Below are positions 16,378 to 26,693 of a stretch of DNA of 64,000 bases, piece after piece. The position numbers and the translations under genes are program-made. Within the stretch, counting starts at the first letter, position 1; every line of letters starts with the position of its first letter. Under the pieces are notes generated by a model. That model was not told the DNA's origin. It did not search any database and saw only the letters and a program-made list of their open reading frames with translations. Source of the stretch: Oceanospirillaceae bacterium (GTDB taxonomy: Bacteria; Pseudomonadota; Gammaproteobacteria; Pseudomonadales; Balneatricaceae); contig JABSRB010000023.1 of the NCBI GenBank assembly GCA_013215375.1, forward strand, positions 20,891 to 84,890. The letters run 5' to 3'.

Positions 16378-18339
16378 TTAACTTTGGTTGACCGTAAGCT
16401 TGCGTCGGTCTTTAGGGCTGAGCATTTGCGCTTTGCGCCCTGCCAATAAGTCGTAGATTGCCGAGTAAGTCAGTACATTTTGTACGTATTTTCGAGTTTC
16501 ATCAAAGGGGATAGTCTCTATCCAAATATCTAAAGGTAAAGTGCCTCTGGATTTAAGCCAGCGGTCAACTCTATGCGGTCCCGCATTGTACGCAGCGGTG
16601 GAATGGGCTTTGTTGTTGAACCTCTGCATCATCTCGCCTAAATAGGCAGTGCCTAAAGAAATATTGGTTTTAGGGTCATAGAGATCATCTTTATGAGTGT
16701 ATTTAATGTTGAATTTTTTAGCGGTCATCTTAGCGGTAGCGGGCATTAACTGCATAAAACCTCTGGCCCCGGCAGGTGAGCGCGCGTATTGATTGTAAGC
16801 GCTCTCTTGGCGGGCGATGGCAACGGGCCAAGTACTGCCTATGCCTTTAGCGGTGCCTAGTTGGGCAAAGAGCTTATTCTGAGATCGTGGAAATCTGATT
16901 TCAAGTTCGTTCCAGCTCTTTAGTTTCGCGGCGATGCGTATTCCTTGTATATACCAGCCCCAGTCAGCCACTATATAAGCGATGGCTAATTTTTGCTGAT
17001 CACTTAACTGTTCACGTAGTATTTGCCATTCTCGATATGCTTTAGCGGTATCCCCTGTTTTTACCAACTCAGACATTCGTCTAACGCTAGGTGTCTGTAA
17101 TAGTTTAGAGGTAACTTTGGTGGGAATGGATGTTTTCGTATCATTGAGCTGTAGTGGGGTGCCACTGAGTTCAGCGGCAATGAAACTATAAAAATCTCTG
17201 TCACGGGATAAACGGTGGTATTTAGCCTTATATTTTTTTGGATTAGCTCGTTGCTTAGCGGTTTCGAACCAGTATCTCCAACGATTTTTTTGTTGCAGTC
17301 CCTCTGGCATTTTGCCAATGAGTTGGACGGCTAGAGGCCAGTTTTGAGAAATCAAAGCTAGTCTGGTTTTCCACTCGCTCACCTCGTCATATTTAAAAAG
17401 AGGGTCGATTTTTTGCAAGATTCCTTGGGCTGCTGGGTTGTAATAAGTACTCTTTGCGTATTTGTTGCCAAAGTAGGTGTTTAAATAAGTGCGTTGATCT
17501 TTACTAAAATTAAATCTTGTTCTGTCACGCAACCAAGTTTTTAAAGCGAGATCTGTTTGTTTTACGCCCAGTTTCCTGATGGCATATGCAGCAATATCTG
17601 CATTATGCAGGGTGTTTTTAGACACAGTGGTTGATTTGCTAATTAAGCTGATGTCTTTTTGTATCTTCCAAAACAAGTTTAGTGAATTGACCTGAGATTT
17701 TTTTGTGACATGTTTCTGGGCAAATTTAGCGATTTTATAATTTTTATTATTGATGGCTTTCCAACTGCGCTCAAAGGCAATATTTGAACTCGGGTTGTTA
17801 TGTTTCATCCAATAACTAAAAACTCGGTCGCAGCTGCCTGGTTGAGATTTACCAACATTCCATAGTTTTTCAGCTTCAGTAAGTACGCTTGCTCCTTGAC
17901 CAGTATTGATTTTAGCTTGTAATTGATAACATTTATAATAGCTGCTGGTGAGGGGGAGGCGTTTATAATTTATCAGGAACTGTTTCCATTGCTTTTTGTT
18001 GGCCAATTTTTGTAAATAACTAGCTTGTGCTTTTTTAGCCAAGGGGGTTTGTTTGTAGGTGTGAGTAAAAGCATCAATTTTATTTTGCGAAATAGAATTG
18101 ATATCTCTCTGTATCTGTAATAGCTCCAGATATGGGTGCAGAGGGTAATTTTTAATACGGATAGTGAGTTGATCTGCTAGCTGTACTTTTTTGTCTGTAT
18201 AGGCTTGTTTGGCTTTTAAATAAATAGCGCGCTGTTGCTCAAGTGATAGCGGTGCCGCATTGCTTGTGGTGGCCGTTAGGCTGATGCTGATAAAGAGAGT
18301 GAAAATGAGCTTAGAAATAGCTGATCTGTGACTTTTCAA
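16378..18339 (-). CDS. slt: Slt70-type soluble lytic murein transglycosylase
   Basis: A 653-residue protein with a signal peptide (about 1-28, ending SNAAP). A long alpha-helical superhelix (about 30-470) builds the ring of Slt70. The C-terminal lysozyme-like SLT domain has catalytic Glu512 in ARQESAYN, then ARSPAGARGFMQLMPATA and TAAYNAGPHRVDRWL. It cleaves the MurNAc-GlcNAc bond with anhydro-MurNAc formation in the periplasm. It is upstream of tatD in the same operon. Length and layout match E. coli Slt (about 645). Confidence 0.95.
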   Translation of the reverse strand: MKSHRSAISKLIFTLFISISLTATTSNAAPLSLEQQRAIYLKAKQAYTDKKVQLADQLTIRIKNYPLHPYLELLQIQRDINSISQNKIDAFTHTYKQTPLAKKAQASYLQKLANKKQWKQFLINYKRLPLTSSYYKCYQLQAKINTGQGASVLTEAEKLWNVGKSQPGSCDRVFSYWMKHNNPSSNIAFERSWKAINNKNYKIAKFAQKHVTKKSQVNSLNLFWKIQKDISLISKSTTVSKNTLHNADIAAYAIRKLGVKQTDLALKTWLRDRTRFNFSKDQRTYLNTYFGNKYAKSTYYNPAAQGILQKIDPLFKYDEVSEWKTRLALISQNWPLAVQLIGKMPEGLQQKNRWRYWFETAKQRANPKKYKAKYHRLSRDRDFYSFIAAELSGTPLQLNDTKTSIPTKVTSKLLQTPSVRRMSELVKTGDTAKAYREWQILREQLSDQQKLAIAYIVADWGWYIQGIRIAAKLKSWNELEIRFPRSQNKLFAQLGTAKGIGSTWPVAIARQESAYNQYARSPAGARGFMQLMPATAKMTAKKFNIKYTHKDDLYDPKTNISLGTAYLGEMMQRFNNKAHSTAAYNAGPHRVDRWLKSRGTLPLDIWIETIPFDETRKYVQNVLTYSAIYDLLAGRKAQMLSPKDRRKLTVNQS

Positions 18340-18773
18340 GATAACGAACCCTGTCTTGTTGTTAGTAGCTACGGTTTTAAAATAGCTGTCTTTGGTGATA
18401 CATCCTTATTCGGTATAGACAGTATCGAAAAGCATAGTGCTACGCAATGGCTTTTTTTGTCGCTTTAACAAGAATGTGCGTTGAGGAGGCTGAGTTTTAT
18501 GGTCGATAAAAATACTGTGTTGATGGTGCTGTCAGTTGTAGGTGTAGCGAAATAAAGCCTCTGGGGATGATGGAGTGTAAAACATTTGAAAATTTGATGA
18601 ATTAGCACTGATAAGTGTGGAGATTGTGGGTTAAAATGCCTGCTGTTTTTGCCGTGTCTAAACTTTGGATGCTGCATCTTAATTAGCCTTAAACTTTTAA
18701 GGTCTATGCGAGTATATCCTGTATTAAAACGAGGGTGTATTCGCATATACCTTAATTATTACCGAGATATTTC
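18340..18773. other. Intergenic region between slt and uup, with one short well-positioned reading frame
   Basis: About 430 bp with divergent promoters for slt and uup. A GAGGAGG Shine-Dalgarno at 18483-18489 precedes an ATG at 18499 that opens an 18-codon frame ending at 18555 (hydrophobic middle LMVLSVVGVA). A minus-strand open frame over much of the region has no recognisable product. Nothing else seen. Confidence 0.35.
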
Positions 18774-20648
18774 ATGCCCTTAATTAGATTAGAAAAAGCC
18801 TGTGTTGCATTTGGTTCCAGGCCTTTGTTGGAGAAAGTTGATTTTATAATAGACCCTGCTGAACGTGTTGGGCTAGTGGGCCTCAATGGCGCTGGAAAAT
18901 CTACTCTAATGAAAGTGATAACAGGTGAAGTGCATTTAGACTCGGGAGAGGCCTGGATAGACCCAGGTTGCAAAATTTCAGTGTTAGATCAGATGTTGCC
19001 TGCCGCCGATGAGAGAAAAGTTTGGGATGTGGTGGCAACAGGCTTGTCTGAAGCGGTAACGTTAAGAAAAGAATATGATTTGCTGGTCTGCAATACTGAC
19101 GATGAAAGTATGCGTAAATTAGAAATTTTGCAACATAAGCTAGAAGCCGTTGATGGCTGGATGCTTGAGCAAAGGGTTGAGCGTGTATTGACTCGTCTAA
19201 AGCTCGATGGTGATGTGCTTATGAACTCTTTGTCCGGCGGCTGGCGTCGCAGGGCTGCACTGGGAGCTGCCTTAGTGACAGAGCCTGATTTGCTGTTGTT
19301 GGATGAGCCTACTAACCACCTAGATATAAGTACCATTGAGTGGCTTGAGAAACAGTTGCTAGATTTTAAGGGCGGGTTATTGTTTGTCTCGCACGATAGA
19401 TCAATGGTGAATGCTCTATCAACCAGAATAATTGAGTTGGACAGAGGGAATTTAACTTCTTTTAAAGGTAACTATGAAAGTTATGTTACCCAAAAAGAAA
19501 TATTGTTAGAGCAAGAAGCGCGAAATAATGCATTGTTTGATAAACGTCTTGCTGAAGAAGAAGTCTGGATTAGACAGGGCATTAAAGCGCGTAGAACCCG
19601 TAATGAAGGTCGTGTTAGAGCGCTAGAGAAATTACGTACTGAGCGCACTAGTCGGTTAGAGCGTCAGGGTAAGGCGAGTTTTAATTTTGAAGATGCGGCG
19701 CGTTCCGGCAAGTTAGTGGCTTCACTGGAAAATGTTTCCATAAGCTATGCTGGAAAAGATGTTATTAAAAATCTTGATCTTGCCGTGCAGCGTGGTGATC
19801 GCATTGGTCTGATTGGACCAAATGGAGCGGGTAAAAGTACGTTATTAAAGCTTATTCTGGGTGAGATAACTCCAGATAGCGGCAAAGTAAGCTTTGGTAC
19901 TAAAATTGAGGTCGCTTATTTTGATCAGCTAAGAGGTCAGTTAGAACCAGAAAAGTCTGTGGTAGATAATATTGCAGGCGGGCGTGAAATGATCGAAATT
20001 AACGGTAAAAACAGACATGTTATCAGCTATTTGAATGATTTTTTGTTTGCACCTGAACGGGCTAGAACGCCAGTGAAAGCACTCTCAGGTGGAGAGTGCA
20101 ACAGAGTGTTGTTAGCTAAGTTATTTAGCTTGCCAGCGAATGTGTTGGTTATGGATGAGCCCACCAATGACTTGGATGTAGAAACTCTCGAGCTGTTAGA
20201 AGAAATATTGTTAGAGTTTAAGGGCACAGTATTGTTGGTGAGCCACGATAGAGCGTTCTTGGATAATGTAGTGACTAGTTCGTTAGTGTTTGAAGGGGAC
20301 GGTAAAATTTCTCCTTACGTAGGCGGTTATAAAGAATGGCTGAGACAAAGACCTAAAGCAGTCCAAGAAACAGCGCGCTCTAAAAGCGGTAAGCCAGTTT
20401 TGGTCGAGGCTAAAGTAGCAGTACCGGTAAAGAAGAAGCTTAGTTATAAGCTGCGTATTGAATTAGAAAAGCTACCTGCATTAATGGAAAGTGCTGAGAA
20501 AAAGTTAGAAGGATTGCAAAAGCAGGTGGCTGCTAAAGGATTTTACCAAAAAGATCACGAATTTGTAGCTGATACATTGGCGCAGTTAGCCGAGGTTGAA
20601 AAGCAGATGGAGTTGTTAATGGAGCGTTGGGTTGAGCTAGATAGTTAA
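18774..20648 (+). CDS. uup: Uup, ABC-F family ATPase
   Basis: A 624-residue soluble ABC-F protein with two nucleotide-binding domains and no membrane segments. Domain 1: Walker A GLNGAGKST (about 36-44), signature LSGGWRRR, Walker B LLLDEPTNHLD. Domain 2: GPNGAGKST (about 350), LSGGECNR, VMDEPTNDLD. A charged linker and a C-terminal coiled coil (about 560-620, the Uup DNA-binding CTD) complete it. Uup suppresses transposon excision and acts on DNA branches or ribosomes. The LSGGWRRR signature and the coiled-coil tail separate it from EttA, YheS and YbiT. Confidence 0.93.
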   Translation: MPLIRLEKACVAFGSRPLLEKVDFIIDPAERVGLVGLNGAGKSTLMKVITGEVHLDSGEAWIDPGCKISVLDQMLPAADERKVWDVVATGLSEAVTLRKEYDLLVCNTDDESMRKLEILQHKLEAVDGWMLEQRVERVLTRLKLDGDVLMNSLSGGWRRRAALGAALVTEPDLLLLDEPTNHLDISTIEWLEKQLLDFKGGLLFVSHDRSMVNALSTRIIELDRGNLTSFKGNYESYVTQKEILLEQEARNNALFDKRLAEEEVWIRQGIKARRTRNEGRVRALEKLRTERTSRLERQGKASFNFEDAARSGKLVASLENVSISYAGKDVIKNLDLAVQRGDRIGLIGPNGAGKSTLLKLILGEITPDSGKVSFGTKIEVAYFDQLRGQLEPEKSVVDNIAGGREMIEINGKNRHVISYLNDFLFAPERARTPVKALSGGECNRVLLAKLFSLPANVLVMDEPTNDLDVETLELLEEILLEFKGTVLLVSHDRAFLDNVVTSSLVFEGDGKISPYVGGYKEWLRQRPKAVQETARSKSGKPVLVEAKVAVPVKKKLSYKLRIELEKLPALMESAEKKLEGLQKQVAAKGFYQKDHEFVADTLAQLAEVEKQMELLMERWVELDS

Positions 20649-20689
20649 GCTGATCGCCCAAGGGTACCAAATGCTAAAAAATCTTATAT

Positions 20690-20725
20690 AAGACCACTTG
20701 GAATTAGCGTTTTCTTCGTGGTCTT
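20690..20725 (+). terminator. Possible terminator of uup
   Basis: An 8-bp stem AAGACCAC/GTGGTCTT (20690-20697 with 20718-20725) with a 20-nt loop followed by TTTATTT. The long loop lowers confidence. Confidence 0.45.
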
Positions 20726-20796
20726 TATTTAGATGAAATAGGCGAGGTTTAACCATCAAGCGTTAAGCGCCATAGCAAAGCGATGGGGCTCTTGGT

Positions 20797-21234
20797 TTAG
20801 TCTGAATACACTCTAACAGCCAGTACATCGCAGGGTGCACCATGTAGTACGCCGTTTGCAGTTGAGCCTAATAATAACGCGAGGCCATGTCTGCCATGGC
20901 TGCCGACTATGATTAAATCACTGGATTTTTCTTGTGCGACGCGGTGGATTTCAGATTCAGTATGGCCGGTTATAACCAGCTGGTCGCAAACTGGGTAATT
21001 TAGCTTTTGGCAAAACTGGGCAAGATTGCTAATTGCATGCTCTGAAAGTTGATCTTGGGTTGTCGATAAGTCCATGGGAACGTCGCCTCCATAGGCGAAG
21101 CTCAGGGGTTCTATTACATGTATAACGCTGAGCTCAGCATTATTATTGGTGGCTATATTACATGCCTTATCAATGAGTTGATCGGATTCGTCAGAGAGGT
21201 CTACTGCTAATAATATTCTAGGATAAACGATCAT
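20797..21234 (-). CDS. UspA-family universal stress protein
   Basis: A 145-residue single-domain Usp. MIVYPRILLAVDLSDESDQ gives the first strand and the ATP/Mg site Asp. SDLIIVGSHGRHGLALLLGSTANGVLH carries the family's G-2x-G-9x-G-(S/T) nucleotide motif, so it is an ATP-binding Usp. The physiological role is not deducible. It is monocistronic and divergent from the small membrane gene at 21323. Confidence 0.88.
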   Translation of the reverse strand: MIVYPRILLAVDLSDESDQLIDKACNIATNNNAELSVIHVIEPLSFAYGGDVPMDLSTTQDQLSEHAISNLAQFCQKLNYPVCDQLVITGHTESEIHRVAQEKSSDLIIVGSHGRHGLALLLGSTANGVLHGAPCDVLAVRVYSD

Positions 21235-21322
21235 AAAAAATCACCTTGCTGTCTGTGAAAGTATTTAAATTTTAACATAGCTGGCAGAATAATCTAATCA
21301 TCAATTTTTGTAGAGTTATTGT

Positions 21323-21826
21323 ATGACCATATTAATCATATCTTTTGTTGTTCTCTCCCTCTTGGGCTCTGTGATGTGGGTTATGCCCACCCCTAGAGAT
21401 AAATTTTTAGCTAAGCTGCGGATGGAGGCCAAACGCCTTGGTTTTCAAGTGCAGTTAACCAAGTTAATTTATCCCAGGGAGAAAGGAGAGGTGGAGCCGC
21501 GCAAAGTGTCCACCGTAGCTTATCGTCTGTTACGGGGTAAGATTTCACAAGATGAGCACCATCACTGGAAAAGTTGGCGAGTTGCGAGGTGCGAAGCTAA
21601 TGCCTGCGAAGGATTGTCTACGGGATGGGGCTGGGCAGTAGGGGAGCGGACGCTTTCAGAATTACACTTGCAAAAGCTAAACGAGATATTAGCTGCTATT
21701 CCTAAAGATGTCTTGGGGGTAGAGTCAACGCCAATTCAGGTCTCGGTCTTTTGGTCAGAGAAAAAAGAAGCGGATATGCAGCTAATTAAAGAGCAGCTTG
21801 GGGTTCTGGTCGAAAATAAATTATAG
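21323..21826 (+). CDS. Conserved-looking small membrane-anchored protein of unknown function
   Basis: The 167-residue protein has an N-terminal membrane anchor (about 2-22) followed by a soluble domain. The domain contains PTPRDKFLAKLRMEAKRLGFQV (Arg/Lys-rich amphipathic helix), a mid part with two Cys close together (RCEANACEG, about 91-96), and the C-terminal segment PKDVLGVESTPIQVSVFW. I do not recognise the family. The codon usage and a clean start argue that it is a real gene. It lies 100 bp before the DUF1653 gene on the same strand. Confidence 0.6.
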   Translation: MTILIISFVVLSLLGSVMWVMPTPRDKFLAKLRMEAKRLGFQVQLTKLIYPREKGEVEPRKVSTVAYRLLRGKISQDEHHHWKSWRVARCEANACEGLSTGWGWAVGERTLSELHLQKLNEILAAIPKDVLGVESTPIQVSVFWSEKKEADMQLIKEQLGVLVENKL

Positions 21827-21926
21827 AGAGATCTCTACATAGCTATTTGAGCTTGATAGGTATGTAGAAGTCTTGTAGAAATTAATGCTCGCTCTTATGT
21901 GGGTTGAATTTTTAGGTTTTAGAAAT

Positions 21927-22157
21927 ATGCAAAATATTGATAGTTTTAAAAAAGGTCGTTACCGTCACTATAAAGGAAATGAGTATCAAGTGGTTGATTT
22001 AGTCAAGCATTCTGAAACTAATGAGTGGATGGTGTTATATCGACCTAGTTATGGAGAAGGGTTGCTTTGGGTTCGCCCTGTAGAAATGTTTTATGAGCAA
22101 GTTGAGCTGGATCCTGGCGTTTTCCAAGATCGGTTTTTGTATCTTGGGGATGATTAA
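21927..22157 (+). CDS. DUF1653 family protein
   Basis: A 76-residue protein with the DUF1653 pattern KGRYRHYKGNEYQVVDLVKHSET, then VLYRPSYGEGLLWVRPVEMF and a final FLYLGDD. The function of this small beta-barrel-like family is unknown. The frame is open to 21885, but the domain starts right after the ATG at 21927, which I chose. The same gene sits next to topA in Pseudomonas, so the synteny supports orthology. Confidence 0.8.
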   Translation: MQNIDSFKKGRYRHYKGNEYQVVDLVKHSETNEWMVLYRPSYGEGLLWVRPVEMFYEQVELDPGVFQDRFLYLGDD

Positions 22158-22227
22158 TCGGCTAGGTAGTGTTCATCCAGTATGGAGGTTGTAGCCTGGA
22201 AGGCCTTGTTGTAGGCTGCGATCGATT

Positions 22228-22268
22228 CTAGATGTAGACGTTTGGTTGTTTTAAAAAACTACATCTAG
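22228..22268. repeat. 10-bp perfect inverted repeat with 21-nt loop
   Basis: CTAGATGTAG (22228-22237) is the exact reverse complement of CTACATCTAG (22259-22268). It lies between the convergent DUF1653 gene and the coiled-coil membrane gene. There is no classical T tail, so its role as a terminator or binding site is open. Confidence 0.5.
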
Positions 22269-22329
22269 TAGTAAATGGATAGAGCTAGTAGGGTACTCGC
22301 CATAGGCATCGGTTTTTGGAGAATGATAT

Positions 22330-23046
22330 CTAGTAAAAGTTATCCAGTTCATCGTCTTCGTCAGTAGTATGGGTAAAGGTTTTCTGCGGCTCTAATTTGT
22401 TGATCTTTACCTGTATATCATCCAACCGTTCCTGTTTTAAAGAATGTGCAACTTGAGCGCGAAACAAAATTGCTTTAGCGTGTTTTAAGTGGGACAGGGC
22501 GGTAAGGTTATCGCTGTGATCTAAAACACGTTCTGCTTGAGAGCGATGGGCATCTACAACATTTCGAATGTTGAGCCAATACAGTTCACTCATGTAGCTT
22601 TTTCCTAATTTAGTGCTAACGCTTCTTGTTCTTACCATTTGTTTAACTAAACGTTCTGTATAAGATATATATATTTGAATACGCTTTAGCTCGCGGTCAT
22701 TGTTTAAATGGCTGGTTGAGGCAAAGGTGCTATCAGTGACTTCCTTTTTTTGATTGATTTGCGTCATGATGTCGGAGTCGGGTGCTAAGGTACTAATCTC
22801 TTCTATCTGCAAAGTGACATGCTGGTTTAGCTTTTCAATTATTTCGGGTTTGCATCCCGCCTCCTTTAAGGCTTTCATTGCCTCTAAGGTACGGGTAGCC
22901 TGTTCATTAAGCCAAGTTAGTCGCTCTTGTCTGTCGCTAGTATCTTGCTCTTTATTAGTGATGAAATAATTAAGCGAGATGGCTAAAACGCCAACGCAGA
23001 CGATAGCTATAATGTAAGCAATATTTTCAATTAACATACTGTCCAA
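22330..23046 (-). CDS. Membrane-anchored coiled-coil protein of unknown function
   Basis: The 238-residue protein has an N-terminal membrane span (about 7-27) and a long charged, helical cytoplasmic part rich in Leu/Glu/Lys/Gln (40-80 and 120-225) likely to form coiled coils. It ends in an acidic tail DEDDELDNFY. A repeated LNEQATRT/LNQHVTLQ-like heptad pattern is visible. No enzymatic motif. The location just upstream of topA but on the opposite strand gives no functional hint. Confidence 0.6.
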   Translation of the reverse strand: MDSMLIENIAYIIAIVCVGVLAISLNYFITNKEQDTSDRQERLTWLNEQATRTLEAMKALKEAGCKPEIIEKLNQHVTLQIEEISTLAPDSDIMTQINQKKEVTDSTFASTSHLNNDRELKRIQIYISYTERLVKQMVRTRSVSTKLGKSYMSELYWLNIRNVVDAHRSQAERVLDHSDNLTALSHLKHAKAILFRAQVAHSLKQERLDDIQVKINKLEPQKTFTHTTDEDDELDNFY

Positions 23047-23332
23047 TGTGTAAGACTCAGGGCTTGATTGTATTACAAGCGTAATACAATCGAGGGGGAT
23101 ATAAATTGATTATAATAGAAGTTATCTAAATAAGGGAAGTGTTCGCGATTAAATTCATATCGGAAATCAAACTGTGCGGGGGAAATTCGCTTTAGCGAGC
23201 GGTTTCTGCGCAAAATAGCAGTTATTTTGAATATTAATACAATATTTATAGGCTCAAGCTTGACCCGGGGCCTATAAGCACATATATATGCACCAAAGTT
23301 TATAGCTCATCTAATCTGGGAAAATGAAATCA
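23047..23332. other. Divergent intergenic region upstream of topA
   Basis: About 285 bp between the coiled-coil gene and topA. A short hairpin-like GCTTTAGCGAGC lies near 23190. No gene or known operator recognised. It must carry the topA promoter, which in other bacteria responds to supercoiling. Confidence 0.35.
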
Positions 23333-26020
23333 ATGGGAAAGTCGCTCGTCATCGTGGAGTCCCCGGCCAAAGCCAAAACTATTAATAAATATTTAGGTAG
23401 CGGTTATATTGTAAAATCTAGCGTAGGTCACATTAGGGATCTACCAACAAGTGGTAGCGCCTCCAAGTCAGACCCTAAAGCGCGCGCTAAGCAGGCGGCA
23501 TTAACACGCAAAATGTCACCTGAAGTTAAAGCTGTGTATAAAGCCAAGAAAGCTAAGACACAACTTGTCGCCAGAATGGGGATTGACCCTGAAAACGACT
23601 GGCAAGCGCAATATCAGATCCTTCCCGGAAAAGAGAAGGTTGTTGATGAGTTAAAAAGACTAGCTAAAGATGCCGATATTATCTATCTCGCAACCGATTT
23701 GGATAGAGAAGGAGAGGCCATAGCGTGGCACCTTAGAGAAATAATAGGGGGTGACGATGACAGATATCGCAGAGTTGTCTTTAATGAGATCACCAAGAAA
23801 GCAATCCAAGAGGCTTTCGAAAAGCCGACTGCATTGGATATGCATCATGTTAACGCACAGCAGGCGAGACGCTTTTTAGATCGCGTGGTGGGTTACATGC
23901 TCTCCCCACTATTGTGGGAAAAGGTTGCTAGAGGTCTATCTGCGGGTCGTGTACAGTCTGTCGCGGTTAAATTAGTGGTAGATAGAGAAAAAGAAATACG
24001 CGCATTTATACCTGAAGAATTTTGGGAAATGATCGCAAAAACAGCCGCATCCAATGCGGTTGAGCTCGATCTTCAGGTTTCTAAATATCGCGGTGAAAAT
24101 TATAGGCCTAATAATGAGGCCGATTCAGTCGCTTTTCAAAAGATTTTGCAATCTGCTGCGTATAAAGTAATAAAAAGAGAAGATAGAAATACCAGTAGTA
24201 AAGCTGGTGCTCCTTTTATTACCTCTACGTTACAGCAATCTGCAAGCACGCGTCTTGGCTTTGGCGTTAAAAAGACCATGATGATGGCTCAGCGTTTGTA
24301 TGAAGCTGGATATATTACCTATATGCGTACTGACTCAACCAATTTGAGTGCAGATGCTGTCGCAGCTTGTCGTGATTATATAGCGGAAAGTTTTGGTAAA
24401 AAATATTTACCAGAAGAGGCGGTTAATTATTCAAGTAAAGAGGGTGCCCAAGAGGCGCACGAGGCGATCAGACCTTCAGATGTCAATATAGAATCGACTA
24501 AGCTCGTGGGTATGGAACGTGATGCTGAGCGCTTGTATGAGCTGATCCGTCGCCGTTTCCTTGCGTGTCAAATGATGCCAGCGTTGTATACCAGTTCGAG
24601 AATCACTGTTAGTGCAGATGAGTTTGAGTTGCATACGAAAGGCCGTATCTTGCGTTTTGATGGTTACACGCGAGTGATGAGTGGCAAAGAAGACGATATT
24701 ATTTTGCCCGATGTTAAATCAGGTGAAGTGCTATCTTTAGTCACCTTAGAGCCTAAGCAGCATTTTACCAAGCCAACCGCCAGATTTACTGAGGCGAGTT
24801 TAGTAAAAGAGTTAGAGAAAAAAGGTATTGGTCGCCCATCAACATACGCTTCTATTATCTCTACTATTCAAGATCGTGGTTATGTTGAAGTCCAAAACAA
24901 GCGTTTTTATGCCTGTAAAATGGGCGATATAGTTATCGAAAGATTGACTGAAAACTTTGCCGATCTTATGGATTATAGTTTTACTGCCAGAATGGAAAGC
25001 GCACTTGATGATGTGGCGCAAGGTAGTAAAGAGTGGAAAGCATTATTAGATGAATTCTATAAAGAGTTTACCGAGAAGTTAGCTATTGCCTCCGGTGAGA
25101 ATGGCATGCGCCCTAACGAGCCGACTCCTACGGATATAGAGTGCTCGCTTTGTGCGAGGCATATGACCATCAGAACCGGCACTACAGGTGTGTTTTTAGG
25201 CTGTTCTGGTTATGCTTTGCCACCTAAAGAGCGTTGCAAAGAAACGTTAAATCTAACCTCTGGCGATGAAGTTGTCAGTGTTGATGGTGATGATGAAGAA
25301 GAGTCTAGAATCCTACTTAATAAACACCGTTGTAAAATATGTGATAGTGCGATGGATAGTTACTTAATCGACAGCAGTAGAAAACTGCATGTGTGTGGTA
25401 ATAATCCGGACTGTGTGGGGTTTGAGGTCGAGATGGGCGAATATCGTATCAAAGGATACGAAGGTCCTTCACTAGAGTGCGATAAATGCGCCAATGAAAT
25501 GCAGCTTAAAACAGGCCGGTTTGGCAAGTTCTTCGGTTGTACCAATGATGAGTGTAAAAATACTCGTAAGTTGTTGAGAAACGGTGAAGCAGCTCCGCCA
25601 AAAATGGATCCTGTGCCGATGCCTGAGTTGGTCTGCGAAAAAGTAGAAGATACCTATATCTTACGTGATGGTGCCGCTGGTTTGTTCTTGGCTGCCAGTA
25701 AATTTCCTCGCAATCGGGAAACGAGAGCGCCTAAGGTAAAAGAAATTCTGCCACATCAGCAGGCAATAGATGAAAAATATGAATTCTTGTTTAGCGCGCC
25801 TACCGAAGATAACTTAGGTAACGATGCTGTCATTAGGTACTCTAGAAAAACCAAAGAGCAGTATGTAATGACAGAAATAGATGGCAAGGCAACGGGTTGG
25901 AAAGCTTTTTATACTGGCAGCAAGTGGGATATAGAAATACCTAAGCCTAAGGTTAAGAAGGCAGCGTCAAAGGCAAAAGTCACTAAGTCGAAAGCTAAAA
26001 AAGCCGAGGCTGCTGAATAA
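23333..26020 (+). CDS. topA: DNA topoisomerase I
   Basis: An 895-residue type IA topoisomerase. The Toprim domain opens with [22 protein letters not shown] (Glu) and includes the acidic [16 protein letters not shown] motif. The active-site Tyr lies in the [10 protein letters not shown] segment, and [10 protein letters not shown] and [11 protein letters not shown] are core motifs. The C-terminal part has three Cys4 zinc ribbons (starting at CSLC, CKIC and CDKC) and a Lys/Ala-rich tail ([27 protein letters not shown]). It relaxes negative supercoils behind RNA polymerase. ATG 23333 gives the standard MGKSL start; an ATG 9 bp upstream is possible. Confidence 0.96.
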   Translation: MGKSLVIVESPAKAKTINKYLGSGYIVKSSVGHIRDLPTSGSASKSDPKARAKQAALTRKMSPEVKAVYKAKKAKTQLVARMGIDPENDWQAQYQILPGKEKVVDELKRLAKDADIIYLATDLDREGEAIAWHLREIIGGDDDRYRRVVFNEITKKAIQEAFEKPTALDMHHVNAQQARRFLDRVVGYMLSPLLWEKVARGLSAGRVQSVAVKLVVDREKEIRAFIPEEFWEMIAKTAASNAVELDLQVSKYRGENYRPNNEADSVAFQKILQSAAYKVIKREDRNTSSKAGAPFITSTLQQSASTRLGFGVKKTMMMAQRLYEAGYITYMRTDSTNLSADAVAACRDYIAESFGKKYLPEEAVNYSSKEGAQEAHEAIRPSDVNIESTKLVGMERDAERLYELIRRRFLACQMMPALYTSSRITVSADEFELHTKGRILRFDGYTRVMSGKEDDIILPDVKSGEVLSLVTLEPKQHFTKPTARFTEASLVKELEKKGIGRPSTYASIISTIQDRGYVEVQNKRFYACKMGDIVIERLTENFADLMDYSFTARMESALDDVAQGSKEWKALLDEFYKEFTEKLAIASGENGMRPNEPTPTDIECSLCARHMTIRTGTTGVFLGCSGYALPPKERCKETLNLTSGDEVVSVDGDDEEESRILLNKHRCKICDSAMDSYLIDSSRKLHVCGNNPDCVGFEVEMGEYRIKGYEGPSLECDKCANEMQLKTGRFGKFFGCTNDECKNTRKLLRNGEAAPPKMDPVPMPELVCEKVEDTYILRDGAAGLFLAASKFPRNRETRAPKVKEILPHQQAIDEKYEFLFSAPTEDNLGNDAVIRYSRKTKEQYVMTEIDGKATGWKAFYTGSKWDIEIPKPKVKKAASKAKVTKSKAKKAEAAE

Positions 26021-26041
26021 ATCAACAGAGAAGTATAAACG

Positions 26042-26548
26042 TTGAATTTAGTAAATATTAGTAATACCAATCGACAGTTGATGTCGATAAAGCTCCACTT
26101 GCAGCAATTGTTGCAAGTGAGTGCTGATGCCGGTAATGGCGTGGCATTGAAAAAGGCATATTCTCAAGCATTGTGTTTTCATTTTGTTTTGGCTTACCGG
26201 GCCTTTTTGCAAGAGGTGGCGGTTGACTACCAAATTAGTGTTGATTTCGATGAAAGTTTTTCTAATTTAGACCTCAAGCTAAAGAATTCTGGGGTTGTCT
26301 GTCAGCAATGTGTGGTTTTGGCAGATTTAGAACAAGAGCCAGAAAGTTGGCTGTATTGGGTGCTTGCTCAATATCAAAGTTGCTTAGTATTAAATACTCA
26401 AGTTCAAGTGCGGGCCGGTCAAGTAGTTGGGAATTTGATTGGCGTCAAAGATCTAATGGCTATCGAAATTGAAGATCAATATCAGAACGCCTATCAGTGC
26501 TTTCAAGAGATAGTTGAGCAATATCGCTTATTAATGCAAGAGTGGTAG
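26042..26548 (+). CDS. DUF6586-like conserved protein downstream of topA
   Basis: The 168-residue protein is predicted mostly helical. It starts at a TTG behind AGAGAAG; the first residues ISNTNRQLMSIKLHLQQLL align with the start of the topA-linked Pseudomonas protein of this position (PA3010-like), which supports the TTG. No catalytic motif. The gene lies 21 bp after topA and is probably in its operon. The role is unknown. Confidence 0.65.
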   Translation: MNLVNISNTNRQLMSIKLHLQQLLQVSADAGNGVALKKAYSQALCFHFVLAYRAFLQEVAVDYQISVDFDESFSNLDLKLKNSGVVCQQCVVLADLEQEPESWLYWVLAQYQSCLVLNTQVQVRAGQVVGNLIGVKDLMAIEIEDQYQNAYQCFQEIVEQYRLLMQEW

Positions 26549-26693
26549 TCTGGTGTTTGATTTTTAACCCTAGATTTCTCATGTCAATATTGTGTCTATG
26601 TCTAGCCTCAAGTATATTGGTCTCTCCCTTGTCGCTTTAAAGCTATTAATGCTTGGTAGGTTGAGTGCACACGTTAATTAGAAGATGAGATTT

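Noticed and set aside
18465..18746. 93-codon minus-strand frame between slt and uup
   Set aside because: Low-complexity composition, no good start signal, overlaps two promoters.
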